DNA of 64,000 nucleotides, taken from contig NZ_JAVALS010000004.1 in the NCBI RefSeq assembly GCF_030731045.1, positions 62,001 through 126,000 of the forward strand, in the 5' to 3' direction. Positions 25,000-33,588 of this stretch are shown here, one piece after another (position 1 is the first letter of the stretch; the number at the start of each line of letters is the position of its first letter). Position numbers and translations under genes: made by a program. Source of the stretch: Arthrobacter horti (GTDB taxonomy: Bacteria; Actinomycetota; Actinomycetes; Actinomycetales; Micrococcaceae). The notes beneath the pieces are model-generated. The model ran no database searches, was not told the DNA's origin, and was given only the letters and a program-made list of their open reading frames with translations.

Positions 25000-26283
25000 A
25001 TGACCGAGCACAAGAGCGCTACGCTCCGCCACGACAACGGCGAGCTGGAGCTTCCCCGCATCCCCGCGGTGGAGGGGAACGACGGCTACGACGTCTCCAA
25101 GCTCCTGAAGGCCACCGGCGCCGTCACCTACGACCCGGGCTTCATGAACACGGCCGCCACCGCCTCCGCGATCACCTACATCGACGGCGACACCGGCATC
25201 CTGCGCTACCGGGGTTACCCGATCGAGCAGCTGGCTCAGCACTCGAGCTTCCTGGAGGTCTCCTACCTCCTGATCTACGGCGAACTCCCGACCCCCACGG
25301 AGCTGGAGGAGTTCGACCAGAAGATCCGCCGTCACACCATGCTGCACGAAGACCTCAAGGGCTTCTTCGGCGGCTTCCCGCGTGACGCGCACCCCATGCC
25401 GGTCCTCTCCTCCGCCGTCTCCGCGCTGTCCACCTTCTATCAGGACTCCCTGGACCCCTTCAACCAGGAGCAGGTGGAGCTGTCCACCATCCGCCTTCTG
25501 GCCAAGGTCCCGGTCATCGCGGCCTACGCCCACAAGAAGTCCATCGGCCAGCCCATGCTGTACCCGGACAACTCCATGAACCTGGTGGAGAACTTCCTGC
25601 GCCTGTCCTTCGGTCTGCCCGTGGAGCAGTACGAGATGGACCCGACCATCGTCAAGGCCCTGGATCTGCTCCTCATCCTGCACGCGGACCACGAGCAGAA
25701 CTGTTCCACCTCCACGGTGCGCCTGGTCGGTTCCGCCAACGCGAACCTCTTCGCCTCCGTCTCCGCTGGCATCAACGCCCTCTTCGGCCCTGCCCACGGC
25801 GGCGCCAACGAGGCCGTACTGAAGATGCTCCGCCAGATCCAGGCCGACGGCATCAAGCCGGAGGACTACATGGAGAAGGTCAAGAACAAGGAGGACGGCG
25901 TCCGCCTCATGGGCTTCGGTCACCGGGTCTACAAGAACTACGACCCGCGTGCCAAGATCATCAAGGCCACCGCCCACGAGGTCCTGGGCAAGCTCGGCGG
26001 CACCGACGAGCTCCTGGACATCGCCATGCGCCTGGAGGAGAAGGCCCTGGCGGACGACTACTTCATCCAGCGCAAGCTGTACCCGAACGTGGACTTCTAC
26101 ACGGGCCTGATCTACAAGGCCATGGGCTTCCCGGAGAAGATGTTCACCGTCCTCTTCGCCATCGGCCGCCTCCCCGGCTGGATCGCCCAGTGGCGTGAGA
26201 TGATCACGGACCCGGCCACCAAGATCGGCCGCCCGCGTCAGCTCTACACCGGGTACCCGGAGCGCAACTACCCGGCGATCTGA
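25000..26283 (+). CDS. gltA: Citrate synthase
   Basis: 427 residues; GGAG lies 5-6 bases before the ATG, and a longer frame upstream has no support. Type II hexameric-type citrate synthase with an N-terminal beta domain (LRHDNGELELP). Active-site blocks: GPAHGGANEAV (His), MGFGHRVYKNYDPRA (His, Arg) and VDFYTGLIYKAMG (Asp). It condenses acetyl-CoA and oxaloacetate at the entry of the TCA cycle. A monocistronic gene ending in a very strong palindromic terminator. Confidence 0.96.
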   Translation: MTEHKSATLRHDNGELELPRIPAVEGNDGYDVSKLLKATGAVTYDPGFMNTAATASAITYIDGDTGILRYRGYPIEQLAQHSSFLEVSYLLIYGELPTPTELEEFDQKIRRHTMLHEDLKGFFGGFPRDAHPMPVLSSAVSALSTFYQDSLDPFNQEQVELSTIRLLAKVPVIAAYAHKKSIGQPMLYPDNSMNLVENFLRLSFGLPVEQYEMDPTIVKALDLLLILHADHEQNCSTSTVRLVGSANANLFASVSAGINALFGPAHGGANEAVLKMLRQIQADGIKPEDYMEKVKNKEDGVRLMGFGHRVYKNYDPRAKIIKATAHEVLGKLGGTDELLDIAMRLEEKALADDYFIQRKLYPNVDFYTGLIYKAMGFPEKMFTVLFAIGRLPGWIAQWREMITDPATKIGRPRQLYTGYPERNYPAI

Positions 26284-26293
26284 TCGCGGGTCT

Positions 26294-26353
26294 CCTGTAC
26301 GACGACGGGCCCTCACCTTCCAGCTGGAAGGTGAGGGCCCGTCGTCGTACAGG
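26294..26353. terminator. Perfect 60-bp palindrome, bidirectional terminator
   Basis: Thirty bases on each side of 26323/26324 are exactly complementary, so the sequence reads the same on both strands. It fills the gap between convergent gltA and galE and includes the CCGTCGTCGT decamer. It can form a 28-bp or longer hairpin in either transcript. Such a long perfect palindrome is rare and prone to deletion, so it is likely under selection. Confidence 0.9.
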
Positions 26354-26391
26354 CAGGAACGCGGGGTCGGCGACATCTGACCCCGCGTTGC

Positions 26392-27405
26392 TCAGTCGGC
26401 GTAGCCGTTCGGGTTGTTCTTCTGCCAGCGCCAGTGATCCTCACACATCTGGTCCAGTGTCTTGGTGGTGGACCAGCCGAGATCGGCCAGGGCGGCCGAG
26501 GCGTCGGCGTAGCTTTCGGCGATGTCGCCCGGGCGGCGCGGGGCGAATTCGTACGGCAGCTCGCGGCCCACGGCACGGGAGAACGCGTTCAGGACCTGCA
26601 GGACGCTCGAGCCGGTGCCTGCGCCCAGGTTCCAGCGGTGCACGCCGCCGTGCGCGGTCAGGTAGTTCAGCGCCGCGACGTGCCCGGCTGCCAGGTCGAC
26701 GACGTGGATGTAGTCGCGGATGCCGGTGCCATCCACGGTGGGGTAGTCATTGCCGAAGATCATGAGCTTCTCGCGGCGGCCCACGGCCACCTGGGCGATG
26801 AACGGCATCAGGTTGTTCGGGATGCCGGAGGGATCCTCGCCGATCCGGCCGGACTCGTGGGCGCCCACCGGGTTGAAGTAGCGCAGGAGCGCGATGGACC
26901 AGCGCTCGTCCGAGGCACCCAGGTCTGTGAGGATGTCCTCGATCTGTTCCTTGGTGCGGCCGTACGGATTGTTGGCGCCCATCTCCATCTTCTCGACGAA
27001 CGGCGCGTGGTGGTTGTCCCCATAGACCGTGGCGGAGGAGCTGAACACGATGCTCCGCACGCCATGGGCATCCATGGCGCGGAGCAGATTGATGGTCCCG
27101 GCGACGTTGCGGTAGTAGTACTCGAGCGGGATCTCCGCGGACTCGCCCACGGCCTTCAGCCCGGCGAAATGGATCACGGAGTCGAAGCTGTGGCTGCTGA
27201 ACAGGCGGTCCAGGCCCTCGGGGTCGGTGAGGTCCACACGGTGGAACGGCACGGTCCTGCCCGTCAGTTCCGCCACGCGGCGCAGGGACTCCTCGCTGGC
27301 ATTGGACAGGTTGTCCATCACCACCACGTCATGCCCGGCCTCCAGGAGTGCCAGAACGGTGTGCGAGCCGATGTAGCCGGCACCGCCGGTAACCAAGATC
27401 GTCAT
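26392..27405 (-). CDS. galE: UDP-glucose 4-epimerase
   Basis: 337 residues. Extended SDR: TGGAGYIGSH at 6-15 binds NAD, DNLSNAS follows, FSSSATVYG carries the Ser, and YGRTK the Tyr/Lys pair. NLGAGTGSSVLQVLNAF and the PRRPGDIAESYAD substrate-binding stretch are typical GalE. It interconverts UDP-glucose and UDP-galactose for galactose use and envelope sugars. A TACCGT element 7 bases upstream of the ATG implies a leaderless mRNA; it is divergent from a TetR-type gene. Confidence 0.95.
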   Translation of the reverse strand: MTILVTGGAGYIGSHTVLALLEAGHDVVVMDNLSNASEESLRRVAELTGRTVPFHRVDLTDPEGLDRLFSSHSFDSVIHFAGLKAVGESAEIPLEYYYRNVAGTINLLRAMDAHGVRSIVFSSSATVYGDNHHAPFVEKMEMGANNPYGRTKEQIEDILTDLGASDERWSIALLRYFNPVGAHESGRIGEDPSGIPNNLMPFIAQVAVGRREKLMIFGNDYPTVDGTGIRDYIHVVDLAAGHVAALNYLTAHGGVHRWNLGAGTGSSVLQVLNAFSRAVGRELPYEFAPRRPGDIAESYADASAALADLGWSTTKTLDQMCEDHWRWQKNNPNGYAD

Positions 27406-27412
27406 GCGTCCA

Positions 27413-27418
27413 ACGGTA
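27413..27418 (-). promoter_or_regulatory. -10 element TACCGT of galE
   Basis: Minus-strand TACCGT, then 7 bases, then the galE ATG. No ribosome site is present between them, so the transcript is predicted to start at the ATG. The divergent tetR promoter shares the same 55-base gap. Confidence 0.5.
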
Positions 27419-27460
27419 TCGCAGTGGATTATTTCAGCTCGACCGTGCTACAAAGATCGG

Positions 27461-28081
27461 GTGCCGAAAGTCGTGAATGCAGCAGCCCGCCGAGCCGATG
27501 TCGCCGATGCGGTGTTCCGCATCATCGTCACGGATGGCCTGGCCCGGGTGTCACTCCGCGAGGTGGCGGCGGAGGCGGGTCTGGTGGTCGGGTCGGTCCG
27601 GCACTATTTTTCCGACAGCGCAGAACTCCTGCGGCATGCCTTCGCGACGGCGAATGAGCGCTTGGAGGACCGGCTGCAGGAACGTCTGCCCGCCCTCGAC
27701 GCCGCCTCCGACGCCGGGGACACGGAGGAGCTTCTGGAGTCCTCCGTGTTGCTCCTGTCCCAGTTCCTTCCCCTGGACGGCGACGCCGCGGCGGAGTGCA
27801 GCGCGCGGATCGAGTTCCGCCTGGCCTCCCGCGGCAATCCCGATCTCCAGACCGAAGCCGAGCGCGGCTACCGGGCGACGGCCGCCGTCGTCGGGCACCT
27901 GATCCAGCTGCTTCGCCCCGAAGGCGAACTGGACGATCTGGTGGTGGAGGCGGAGCGGCTTCTCTCCTTGCTGGACGGTCTCTCGCTGCACGCCCTGGTG
28001 CACAGCCGGTGGCTCGACGCCGCCACATGCCGTGCGGTGCTGGTGAACCACCTCCGTGATCTCCTCCCGGCGACTCATTAA
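27461..28081 (+). CDS. TetR-family regulator
   Basis: 206 residues from a GTG. The N-terminal DNA-binding domain is typical: VSLREVAAEAGLVVGSVRHYFSDSAELLRHAF. The C-terminal half holds ARIEFRLASRGNPDL and LDGLSLHALVH, seen in BetI-like TetR proteins. TACAAA lies 6 bases before the GTG and there is no ribosome site, again suggesting a leaderless mRNA with a weak -10. It is divergent from galE, but control of galE is not established. Confidence 0.85.
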   Translation: MPKVVNAAARRADVADAVFRIIVTDGLARVSLREVAAEAGLVVGSVRHYFSDSAELLRHAFATANERLEDRLQERLPALDAASDAGDTEELLESSVLLLSQFLPLDGDAAAECSARIEFRLASRGNPDLQTEAERGYRATAAVVGHLIQLLRPEGELDDLVVEAERLLSLLDGLSLHALVHSRWLDAATCRAVLVNHLRDLLPATH

Positions 28082-28155
28082 CACCGTGCCGGGCGGGATC
28101 TAAACTGGACGTATATGGGCGACTGCCGAGAGAACGGCGTGCCCAGGAGGTCCGT

Positions 28156-28797
28156 ATGAGTACAGCTGAATCGTCCGGAGAAGGGCCCCGGGAACCGCAA
28201 CGGCCCGGACCGTGGACCTTGAGCGTGGGGACGTCTTTTCCCATGCTCGTGGCGCTGTATCTAAGAGACTCCGCGGAGATGCTCGGTGCCGGGTTGCCCA
28301 CGCTGGCTCCCGTTGAGCCGCGCGTTCACGGCAGCGATCACCACCAGCTGATCTCCGAGGTGGGCGGCCATGATGCCCTGCGGATCGAATGGGAAGCCTG
28401 GTGGGAGCATCTGCTCAAGACCCACGCCGAGCACTCCCAGGCCCCCTCGCTGCCGGAGACTGCCGAGTTCGTCGGATCGCCGGCCCTCTACCGGGTGGCG
28501 AGCGCCCACCGCGGCGCGGCGTTCAGCTGGGCCGAGGACAGAGTCAGAGAGCACACCCAGCAGCAGGCCCGGAACTCCGGAGCGGTGGAGACGGTGGTGG
28601 AGAGCATCATCCGCGACCGCGAGGCGACCCTGCGCCGCCGGGCGAGGTCCTTCACGCTGAGCATGGTGATCCTGCCGCTCGCCGAGCCGCGGGCCTGGTT
28701 CAGGGAGCCGGATCTGGTCCTGGTGAGCCATCAGCTGGTGAGCCATCCGGCGGCTCTGCGCAACTACCTGGAGCCCATCCTCGAACTGCTGATCTGA
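28156..28797 (+). CDS. Conserved hypothetical protein
   Basis: 213 residues, with AGGAGG 5 bases before the ATG. Soluble, no signal peptide; Trp- and His-containing middle (RIEWEAWWEHLLKTHAEH) and a conserved-looking end (MVILPLAEPRAWF, then VSHQLVSHPAALRNYLEPIL). I recognise no domain or catalytic motif. It follows the TetR gene by 74 bases and may be its own unit. Its stop is 9 bases from that of the convergent lysozyme-like gene, with no hairpin between them. Confidence 0.8.
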   Translation: MSTAESSGEGPREPQRPGPWTLSVGTSFPMLVALYLRDSAEMLGAGLPTLAPVEPRVHGSDHHQLISEVGGHDALRIEWEAWWEHLLKTHAEHSQAPSLPETAEFVGSPALYRVASAHRGAAFSWAEDRVREHTQQQARNSGAVETVVESIIRDREATLRRRARSFTLSMVILPLAEPRAWFREPDLVLVSHQLVSHPAALRNYLEPILELLI

Positions 28798-28806
28798 CCG
28801 CCCTGT

Positions 28807-29661
28807 CTACGCTCCGGGCCCGGAGGCCAGCGTGATGACGATCTCCCGCGCCGGCGCCTGGGTGGTGCGCCAGCCGTCACGGTTCTCCCGCAGCCACGTC
28901 TGGGAGCTGTAGTCCACCCGGTCGATTCCGAAGCCCTTGGCGTTCGCCACGGCCCACTGGGCCACGGCCCAGCCGAGGGAGTCCGTGGCCTTCACGTGGA
29001 CCTCCCGCCCGGAGATCTCCGGAGCGAGCGAGGGGAAGGCTGTGGTCAGTTCCTTGCGGACGGCTGCGGGATCGCCCGCGCCCGTCGCGGGGGCCAGGCT
29101 GCAGCTGAAGGACGCCGGGGACTGTCCGGTCAGGCTCGAGGCGAACGCCCGCCCTTCGCTCTCCTGATCGGCGTAGGCCTCCGGGAACGCCGAACGCTGG
29201 ACCTTCTGCGCGGCCACCGTGAGCGGCAGCGACTGGTATTCGGGGACCTTCACCAGGGCGGCGTAGAACGTCGAGGCTGAGTAGTACGGGTCCATGATCT
29301 CCGCTTCCGTCCCCCAGCCCTGGGACGGGCGCTGCTGGAAGAGCCCGCGGGAATCCGGGCCGGCCGAGTCGCCGTAGTTCAGGTTCCGCAGCTGGGTCTC
29401 CTGCATTGCGGTGGCGATGGCGATGGACGTCGCCCGCGGGGGCAGACCCTTGGTGACTCCGACGGCTGCGATCAGGGACGCATACTTCGCCTGCTCGGGG
29501 GTGAGGTGGAACTGCTGCCCCGAGACATCGGCGGTGCAGAGATCCGGGCCGTCGGCGCGGACTGAGCGGGTCAGCTGAACGGCGACCCAGACGCCGCCCA
29601 CGGCCAGCGCGGCGAGGAGGGTCAGGGTGATCCAGCGCCGGATGTGGCGACGTCGTGACAC
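28807..29661 (-). CDS. Membrane-anchored lysozyme-like (SLT-type) protein
   Basis: 284 residues from a GTG. One N-terminal helix (WITLTLLAALAVGGVWVAV) anchors or exports it. The central part, IAIATAMQETQLRNLNYG followed by DSRGLFQQRPSQGWG, looks like a transglycosylase/lysozyme-like fold with Glu in MQET as the probable catalytic acid; Streptomyces homologues are often labelled heavy metal transporter without evidence. A C-terminal part (EVHVKATDSLGWAVAQWAVA) of unknown role follows. Probable role: cleavage or binding of peptidoglycan (inference). It lies downstream of dapD, separated by a hairpin. Confidence 0.75.
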   Translation of the reverse strand: MSRRRHIRRWITLTLLAALAVGGVWVAVQLTRSVRADGPDLCTADVSGQQFHLTPEQAKYASLIAAVGVTKGLPPRATSIAIATAMQETQLRNLNYGDSAGPDSRGLFQQRPSQGWGTEAEIMDPYYSASTFYAALVKVPEYQSLPLTVAAQKVQRSAFPEAYADQESEGRAFASSLTGQSPASFSCSLAPATGAGDPAAVRKELTTAFPSLAPEISGREVHVKATDSLGWAVAQWAVANAKGFGIDRVDYSSQTWLRENRDGWRTTQAPAREIVITLASGPGA

Positions 29662-29693
29662 GTGGAGGCTTCCGGTGGGGGACAGGGACGCGA

Positions 29694-29718
29694 AAGGGCG
29701 GGGAGAATCCCCGCCCTT
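29694..29718 (-). terminator. Terminator after dapD
   Basis: AAGGGCGGGGA (29694-29704) pairs with TCCCCGCCCTT (29708-29718) around a GAA loop. On the minus strand it follows dapD by 35 bases and is followed by a T-containing run (TTTCGCG). Confidence 0.75.
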
Positions 29719-29752
29719 CCATGGTACTGGGGAGCGCAGCGTCCCCCGTGCG

Positions 29753-30763
29753 TCAGTTGGCGTGCAGGGCCGCGTTCAGCTCCACGGTCTGGCCCTTGCG
29801 CGGGAGGACCTCCACCTCGCCGGTGCTGGAGTTACGGCGGAACAGCAGGTTCGGCACTCCGGAGAGCTCCACGGCCTTGACGATCTGCTGGACCTCTTCG
29901 CCGTCGGCGTCCTTGGGGCCGTGCAGGCGCACGCGGGTTCCCGCGGTCACATACAGGCCGGCCTCGACGACGGAGTCGTCACCGATGCTGATGCCCACGC
30001 CCGAGTTGGCGCCCAGGAGGACGCGCTCACCGAGTTCGACGCGCTCCTTGCCGCCGCCGGACAGCGTGCCCATGATGGAGGCGCCGCCGCCGACGTCGGT
30101 GCCGTTGCCCGCCACCACACCGGCCGAGATGCGGCCCTCCACCATGGAGACGCCCAGGGTGCCTGCGTTGAAGTTCACGAAGCCCTCGTGCATGACGGTG
30201 GTGCCCTCGGCCAGGTGGGCGCCCAGGCGGACACGGTCGGCGTCCGCGATGCGCACGCCGGCGGGGACCACGTAATCCACCATGCGGGGGAACTTGTCCA
30301 CGCCGTACACGGTGACATTGCCGCGCTTGCGCAGCTTGGCGCGGACCGTCTCGAAGCCTTCCGGCAGGGCCGGGCCGAAGTTGGTCCAGACGACGTTGGC
30401 GAGCTTGCCGAACAGACCGTCGAGGCTGATGCTGTTGGGCTCCACCAGGCGGTGGGAGAGCAGGTGCAGGCGCAGGTAGGCGTCGGCGGTGTCGGCGATA
30501 GGGGCGTCCAGGTCGATCTGGGCGAACACCACCTGCTGCTGGACACCACGGTCGGCGTCGTCGCCGGCGGCCGCGGCGTCGATGAGCTCCTGGGGGGCGT
30601 TCTCCACGGCTCGGAGGGACTCGGCGGCTTCACCGAGTGCGGGGGCCGGGAACCAGACGTCCAGGACGGTGGCCTCCTCGCCGCGGACGGCGATGGTGGC
30701 GATGCCGAAACCGTGGGCGGTCCGGGGCAGGGCGGAAGCGTTCTCAGGGGCTGCGGAAGTCAT
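29753..30763 (-). CDS. dapD: Tetrahydrodipicolinate N-succinyltransferase DapD (actinobacterial type)
   Basis: 336 residues. N-terminal mixed domain, then a left-handed beta-helix of hexapeptide repeats: VNFNAGTLGVSMVEGRISAG, GTDVGGGASIMGTLSGG and VLLGANSGVGISIGDD. This is the long DapD form found in Mycobacterium, not the short E. coli type. It uses succinyl-CoA to succinylate tetrahydrodipicolinate, committing carbon to meso-DAP and lysine. Divergent from dapE across a 69-base gap; both starts look leaderless. A hairpin terminates it. Confidence 0.95.
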   Translation of the reverse strand: MTSAAPENASALPRTAHGFGIATIAVRGEEATVLDVWFPAPALGEAAESLRAVENAPQELIDAAAAGDDADRGVQQQVVFAQIDLDAPIADTADAYLRLHLLSHRLVEPNSISLDGLFGKLANVVWTNFGPALPEGFETVRAKLRKRGNVTVYGVDKFPRMVDYVVPAGVRIADADRVRLGAHLAEGTTVMHEGFVNFNAGTLGVSMVEGRISAGVVAGNGTDVGGGASIMGTLSGGGKERVELGERVLLGANSGVGISIGDDSVVEAGLYVTAGTRVRLHGPKDADGEEVQQIVKAVELSGVPNLLFRRNSSTGEVEVLPRKGQTVELNAALHAN

Positions 30764-30769
30764 GCCTGC

Positions 30770-30798
30770 AGTTTAAACGCCGCGCAGGGACGCCTCAA
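30770..30798 (-). promoter_or_regulatory. dapD promoter, leaderless
   Basis: Minus strand: TTGAGG (30798-30793), 17-base spacer, TAAACT (30775-30770), then 6 bases and the ATG. A clear promoter whose transcript begins at the start codon. Confidence 0.7.
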
Positions 30799-30820
30799 AA
30801 GTAACGGCCGCCACGTTCGG

Positions 30821-30826
30821 TAAAGT
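30821..30826 (+). promoter_or_regulatory. -10 element TAAAGT of dapE
   Basis: TAAAGT is followed by GAGGAA and then the dapE ATG. If used, the mRNA is leaderless; GAGGAA next to the ATG is too close for a normal ribosome site. The -35 is unclear. Confidence 0.55.
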
Positions 30827-30832
30827 GAGGAA

Positions 30833-31942
30833 ATGACCGCTCTCGACCTGCACCAGGACGTCTCGCTGCTCACCGCGGCCCTCATCGACATCAACAGCGT
30901 CTCCGACGCTGAAACCCCCATCGCCGATGCCGTGGAGGCCGCACTGCGGGAGCTCGACGGCTTCGAGATCACGCGCGACGGCGACTCGATCGTCGCGCGC
31001 ACGACGGCGGGCCACGGCGAGCGGGTCATCCTCGCCGGGCACCTGGACACGGTTCCCCTGCCCACCACCGAGGGCTCCCGCGGCACCGTCCCCAGCAGCT
31101 GGGACGGCGCGCCCGGCGAAGGCGTCCTCCACGGCCGCGGCGCCGTCGATATGAAGGGCGGCGTCGCCGTGCAGCTGGCGCTGGCTGCGGCCATCGGCCG
31201 CGGTGAGCTGACCCCAGCGAGGGACGTCACCTTCGTCTTCTACGACCACGAAGAGGTCGAGGCCACCAAGAGCGGGCTCGGCCGCCTGGTGCGCAACCAT
31301 CCCGCCCTGCTGGAGGGCGAATTCGCCATCCTGCTCGAGCCGACCAACGGCGTGGTGGAGGGTGGCTGCAATGGGACCAGCCGGTTCGAGGTGACCACAC
31401 ACGGCGTGGCCGCCCATTCGGCCCGCGCGTGGATGGGGGAGAACGCCATTCACGCCGTGGCGCCCGTCCTGGCCCGGCTGGCCGCCTACCAGCCGAAGAC
31501 CGTCTCCGTGGACGGCCTGGACTACCGCGAGAGCCTCAACGCCGTCCTGATCAACGGCGGGACCGCGGGCAATGTCATCCCGGACCGCTGCGTGGTGGAG
31601 ATCAACTACCGCTTCGCCCCGGACAAGACGCCGGACGACGCCGAACGCCACGTCAGGGAGCTCATGGACGGCTTCGAGGTGGTCCGCACGGATGCGGCCT
31701 CCGGCGCCCGGCCGGGGCTGACCCACCCGGCCGCCGCGAGCTTCGTGGCCGCCGTGGGCGGCGAGCCGAAGCCCAAGTACGGCTGGACCGACGTCGCGCG
31801 CTTCTCCGAACTGGGGGTCCCGGCCGTGAACTTCGGCCCGGGCGACGCGCTTCTGGCCCACAAGGACGACGAGCGGGTCGACGCCGACGCGGTGCGGGCC
31901 TGCCTGGCCGCGCTCACGGCGTGGCTCTCGCCGATCGCCTGA
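30833..31942 (+). CDS. dapE: Succinyl-diaminopimelate desuccinylase DapE
   Basis: 369 residues, M20 peptidase family. Metal-binding blocks: ILAGHLDTVPLP (His, Asp), HGRGAVDMKGG (Asp), YDHEEVEATKSGL (Glu pair), with the dimerisation domain in between (GTSRFEVTTHGVAAHSAR) and a late His (LLAHKDDE). It releases succinate from N-succinyl-L,L-DAP. It diverges from dapD, so the succinylase branch genes dapC, dapD and dapE all lie within 8 kb. A terminator hairpin follows 10 bases after the stop. Confidence 0.95.
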   Translation: MTALDLHQDVSLLTAALIDINSVSDAETPIADAVEAALRELDGFEITRDGDSIVARTTAGHGERVILAGHLDTVPLPTTEGSRGTVPSSWDGAPGEGVLHGRGAVDMKGGVAVQLALAAAIGRGELTPARDVTFVFYDHEEVEATKSGLGRLVRNHPALLEGEFAILLEPTNGVVEGGCNGTSRFEVTTHGVAAHSARAWMGENAIHAVAPVLARLAAYQPKTVSVDGLDYRESLNAVLINGGTAGNVIPDRCVVEINYRFAPDKTPDDAERHVRELMDGFEVVRTDAASGARPGLTHPAAASFVAAVGGEPKPKYGWTDVARFSELGVPAVNFGPGDALLAHKDDERVDADAVRACLAALTAWLSPIA

Positions 31943-31952
31943 GCAGGACGCG

Positions 31953-31987
31953 AAGGAGGCCGTGACCCGGTGGGTCACGGCCTCCTT
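31953..31987. terminator. Terminator between dapE and gluD
   Basis: A perfect 16-bp stem (31953-31968 with 31972-31987) with a 3-base loop serves both convergent genes. Confidence 0.85.
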
Positions 31988-32001
31988 GCGTAGGCGGGTG
32001 A

Positions 32002-32871
32002 TCAGGCGCCGGCCTCGCCTTCGAGGGCCGAACCCGGCGCCGGATTGGCCTCGATGACCTTGCCCTTGCCGCCCTTCCGCAGCCGGATCTCGACGAGCTT
32101 GGCGATGCCGGAGAGGATCAGGCACATGCCCACGTACAGCGCCGCGGCCACCATGGCGGCCGGGATGATCGGCGAACCGTACTGACCCTGGGAACCGAAG
32201 TACTTGGCCTGGAACAGGATTTCGTTGTAGGTCACGATGAAGCCCAGCGCGGTGTCCTTCAGAATGACCACCATCTGGGCCAGGACCAAGGGGAGCATGG
32301 CACGGAACGCCTGGGGAAACAGGATCAGATTCATGACTTGGCTCTTGCGCAGACCGATCGCCATGCCGGCTTCCTTCTGCCCCTTCGGCAGCGACTCGAT
32401 GCCGGCACGGAACGCCTCCGCGAGGACCGAGCCGTTGTAAAGAACCAGACCGCCGACCACCGCCGCATAGGGCGGGAGAGCGATGCCGAAGGTGGGCAGG
32501 CCGTAGTAGATCATCATCATGAGGATCAGCAGCGGGACCGCACGGAACAGTTCCACGATCCAGAAGCACGGCACCGACACCCAGCGGCGATCGGACAGCT
32601 TGCCCACGGCCAGGATCGCGCCGAACAGGACGCTGAACACCGCCGCGACGGCGAAGGCGGACAGTGTGGCGCCGGTGGCCTCGACGATGGTCCCCTGGAC
32701 CAGGGGGAAGGTGAAGATCTTCCACTTGGCGGCGGTGAACTGACCGGTGTCCGCGAAGCGGATGATGATGAACGCCACGATCGCCAGCACCACCACAAGG
32801 GTGATGATCCCGCCCAGCAGGTTGCGGGCCTTCGCCTTGGGCCCGGGCGCGTCGAACAGGACCGAGGTCAT
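32002..32871 (-). CDS. gluD: Glutamate ABC transporter permease GluD
   Basis: 289 residues from the ATG at 32871, which overlaps the gluC stop (ATGA). About five helices; the EAA-like motif is AFRAGIESLPKGQKEAGMAIGLRKSQ. FRAVPLLILMMMIYYGLP is typical of HisM/GltK-type amino-acid permeases. The C-terminus is hydrophilic and basic (IRLRKGGKGKVIEA). With GluC it forms the channel of a glutamate/polar amino acid importer, as in Corynebacterium gluABCD. Confidence 0.92.
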   Translation of the reverse strand: MTSVLFDAPGPKAKARNLLGGIITLVVVLAIVAFIIIRFADTGQFTAAKWKIFTFPLVQGTIVEATGATLSAFAVAAVFSVLFGAILAVGKLSDRRWVSVPCFWIVELFRAVPLLILMMMIYYGLPTFGIALPPYAAVVGGLVLYNGSVLAEAFRAGIESLPKGQKEAGMAIGLRKSQVMNLILFPQAFRAMLPLVLAQMVVILKDTALGFIVTYNEILFQAKYFGSQGQYGSPIIPAAMVAAALYVGMCLILSGIAKLVEIRLRKGGKGKVIEANPAPGSALEGEAGA

Positions 32872-33515
32872 CGTGCCACCTTCCACTTCGTCTCAAAGTA
32901 CCGCTGCAGGAGTGACAGCAGGGCCACCAGGAGGATGAAGCCCAGCGCCACCCACAGCAGGCCCGTCATGGCCGGCTCGCCGCGCTCGGAGAGATTGGCC
33001 CGGATGGCGCCGGCTTCCATCACGGAGAAGCCCGCGGCTACCGTGGTGTTCTTGAGCAACGCGATCAGGACGCTGAACAGGGGAGGGATGACGGCCCGGA
33101 GCGCCTGGGGGAGCACCACCAGGCTCAGCGTCTGCCCGAAGTCAAGACCGATGGCCCGCGCTGCCTCCGCCTGCCCCACCGGGACGGTGTTGATACCGGA
33201 CCGGATGGTCTCCGCGATGTACGTGGCCGTGTAGAGGCTGAGCCCCACGATGGCCGCCACCATGAAGGAGATCTGCGGCAGACCGAGCTTCGGGTAGCCC
33301 AGGGCGAAGAAGAACAGGATGAGGGTCAGCGGGGTGTTGCGCACCAGGTTGACGTAGACGGTCCCCACGGCTCGCGCGGCAGGGATGGGGGAGACGCGCA
33401 TGGCGCCGACGATCATGCCGATGATCACGGCGAAGATCGCCGAGAAGAAGAACAGGATGATCGTGTTCTTGAAGCCTTCGGTGAAGAGATCGAGATTATC
33501 GAGCAGGGTACTCAC
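32868..33515 (-). CDS. gluC: Glutamate ABC transporter permease GluC
   Basis: 215 residues with about five helices. NTPLTLILFFFALGYPKLGL and IRSGINTVPVGQAEAARAIG followed by PQALRAVIPPLFS are the standard marks of polar amino-acid permeases. Overlaps gluD by 4 bases. A hairpin (33551-33579) separates it from the binding-protein gene upstream. Confidence 0.93.
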   Translation of the reverse strand: MSTLLDNLDLFTEGFKNTIILFFFSAIFAVIIGMIVGAMRVSPIPAARAVGTVYVNLVRNTPLTLILFFFALGYPKLGLPQISFMVAAIVGLSLYTATYIAETIRSGINTVPVGQAEAARAIGLDFGQTLSLVVLPQALRAVIPPLFSVLIALLKNTTVAAGFSVMEAGAIRANLSERGEPAMTGLLWVALGFILLVALLSLLQRYFETKWKVAR

Positions 33516-33550
33516 GATGTCAGACCGCTTTCGCTCGCAGTGTCATAGGC

Positions 33551-33579
33551 GGTGGCGCGGGAGGGGCTCCCGCGCCACC
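33551..33579 (-). terminator. Hairpin between gluB and gluC
   Basis: A perfect 13-bp stem with a 3-base loop lies 9 bases after the gluB stop, inside the operon. As in the peptide importer operon, it probably partly stops transcription or protects the gluB mRNA end, making binding protein in excess over permease. Confidence 0.75.
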
Positions 33580-33588
33580 GTGATGTGG

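Noticed and set aside
27461-28081. galE operator between galE and tetR
   Set aside because: I found no convincing inverted repeat in the 55-base gap, so no site is annotated.
30773-32896. 707-codon minus-strand frame over dapE and gluD
   Set aside because: Its parts are antisense to dapE and out of frame with gluD. Both real genes have full conserved motifs.
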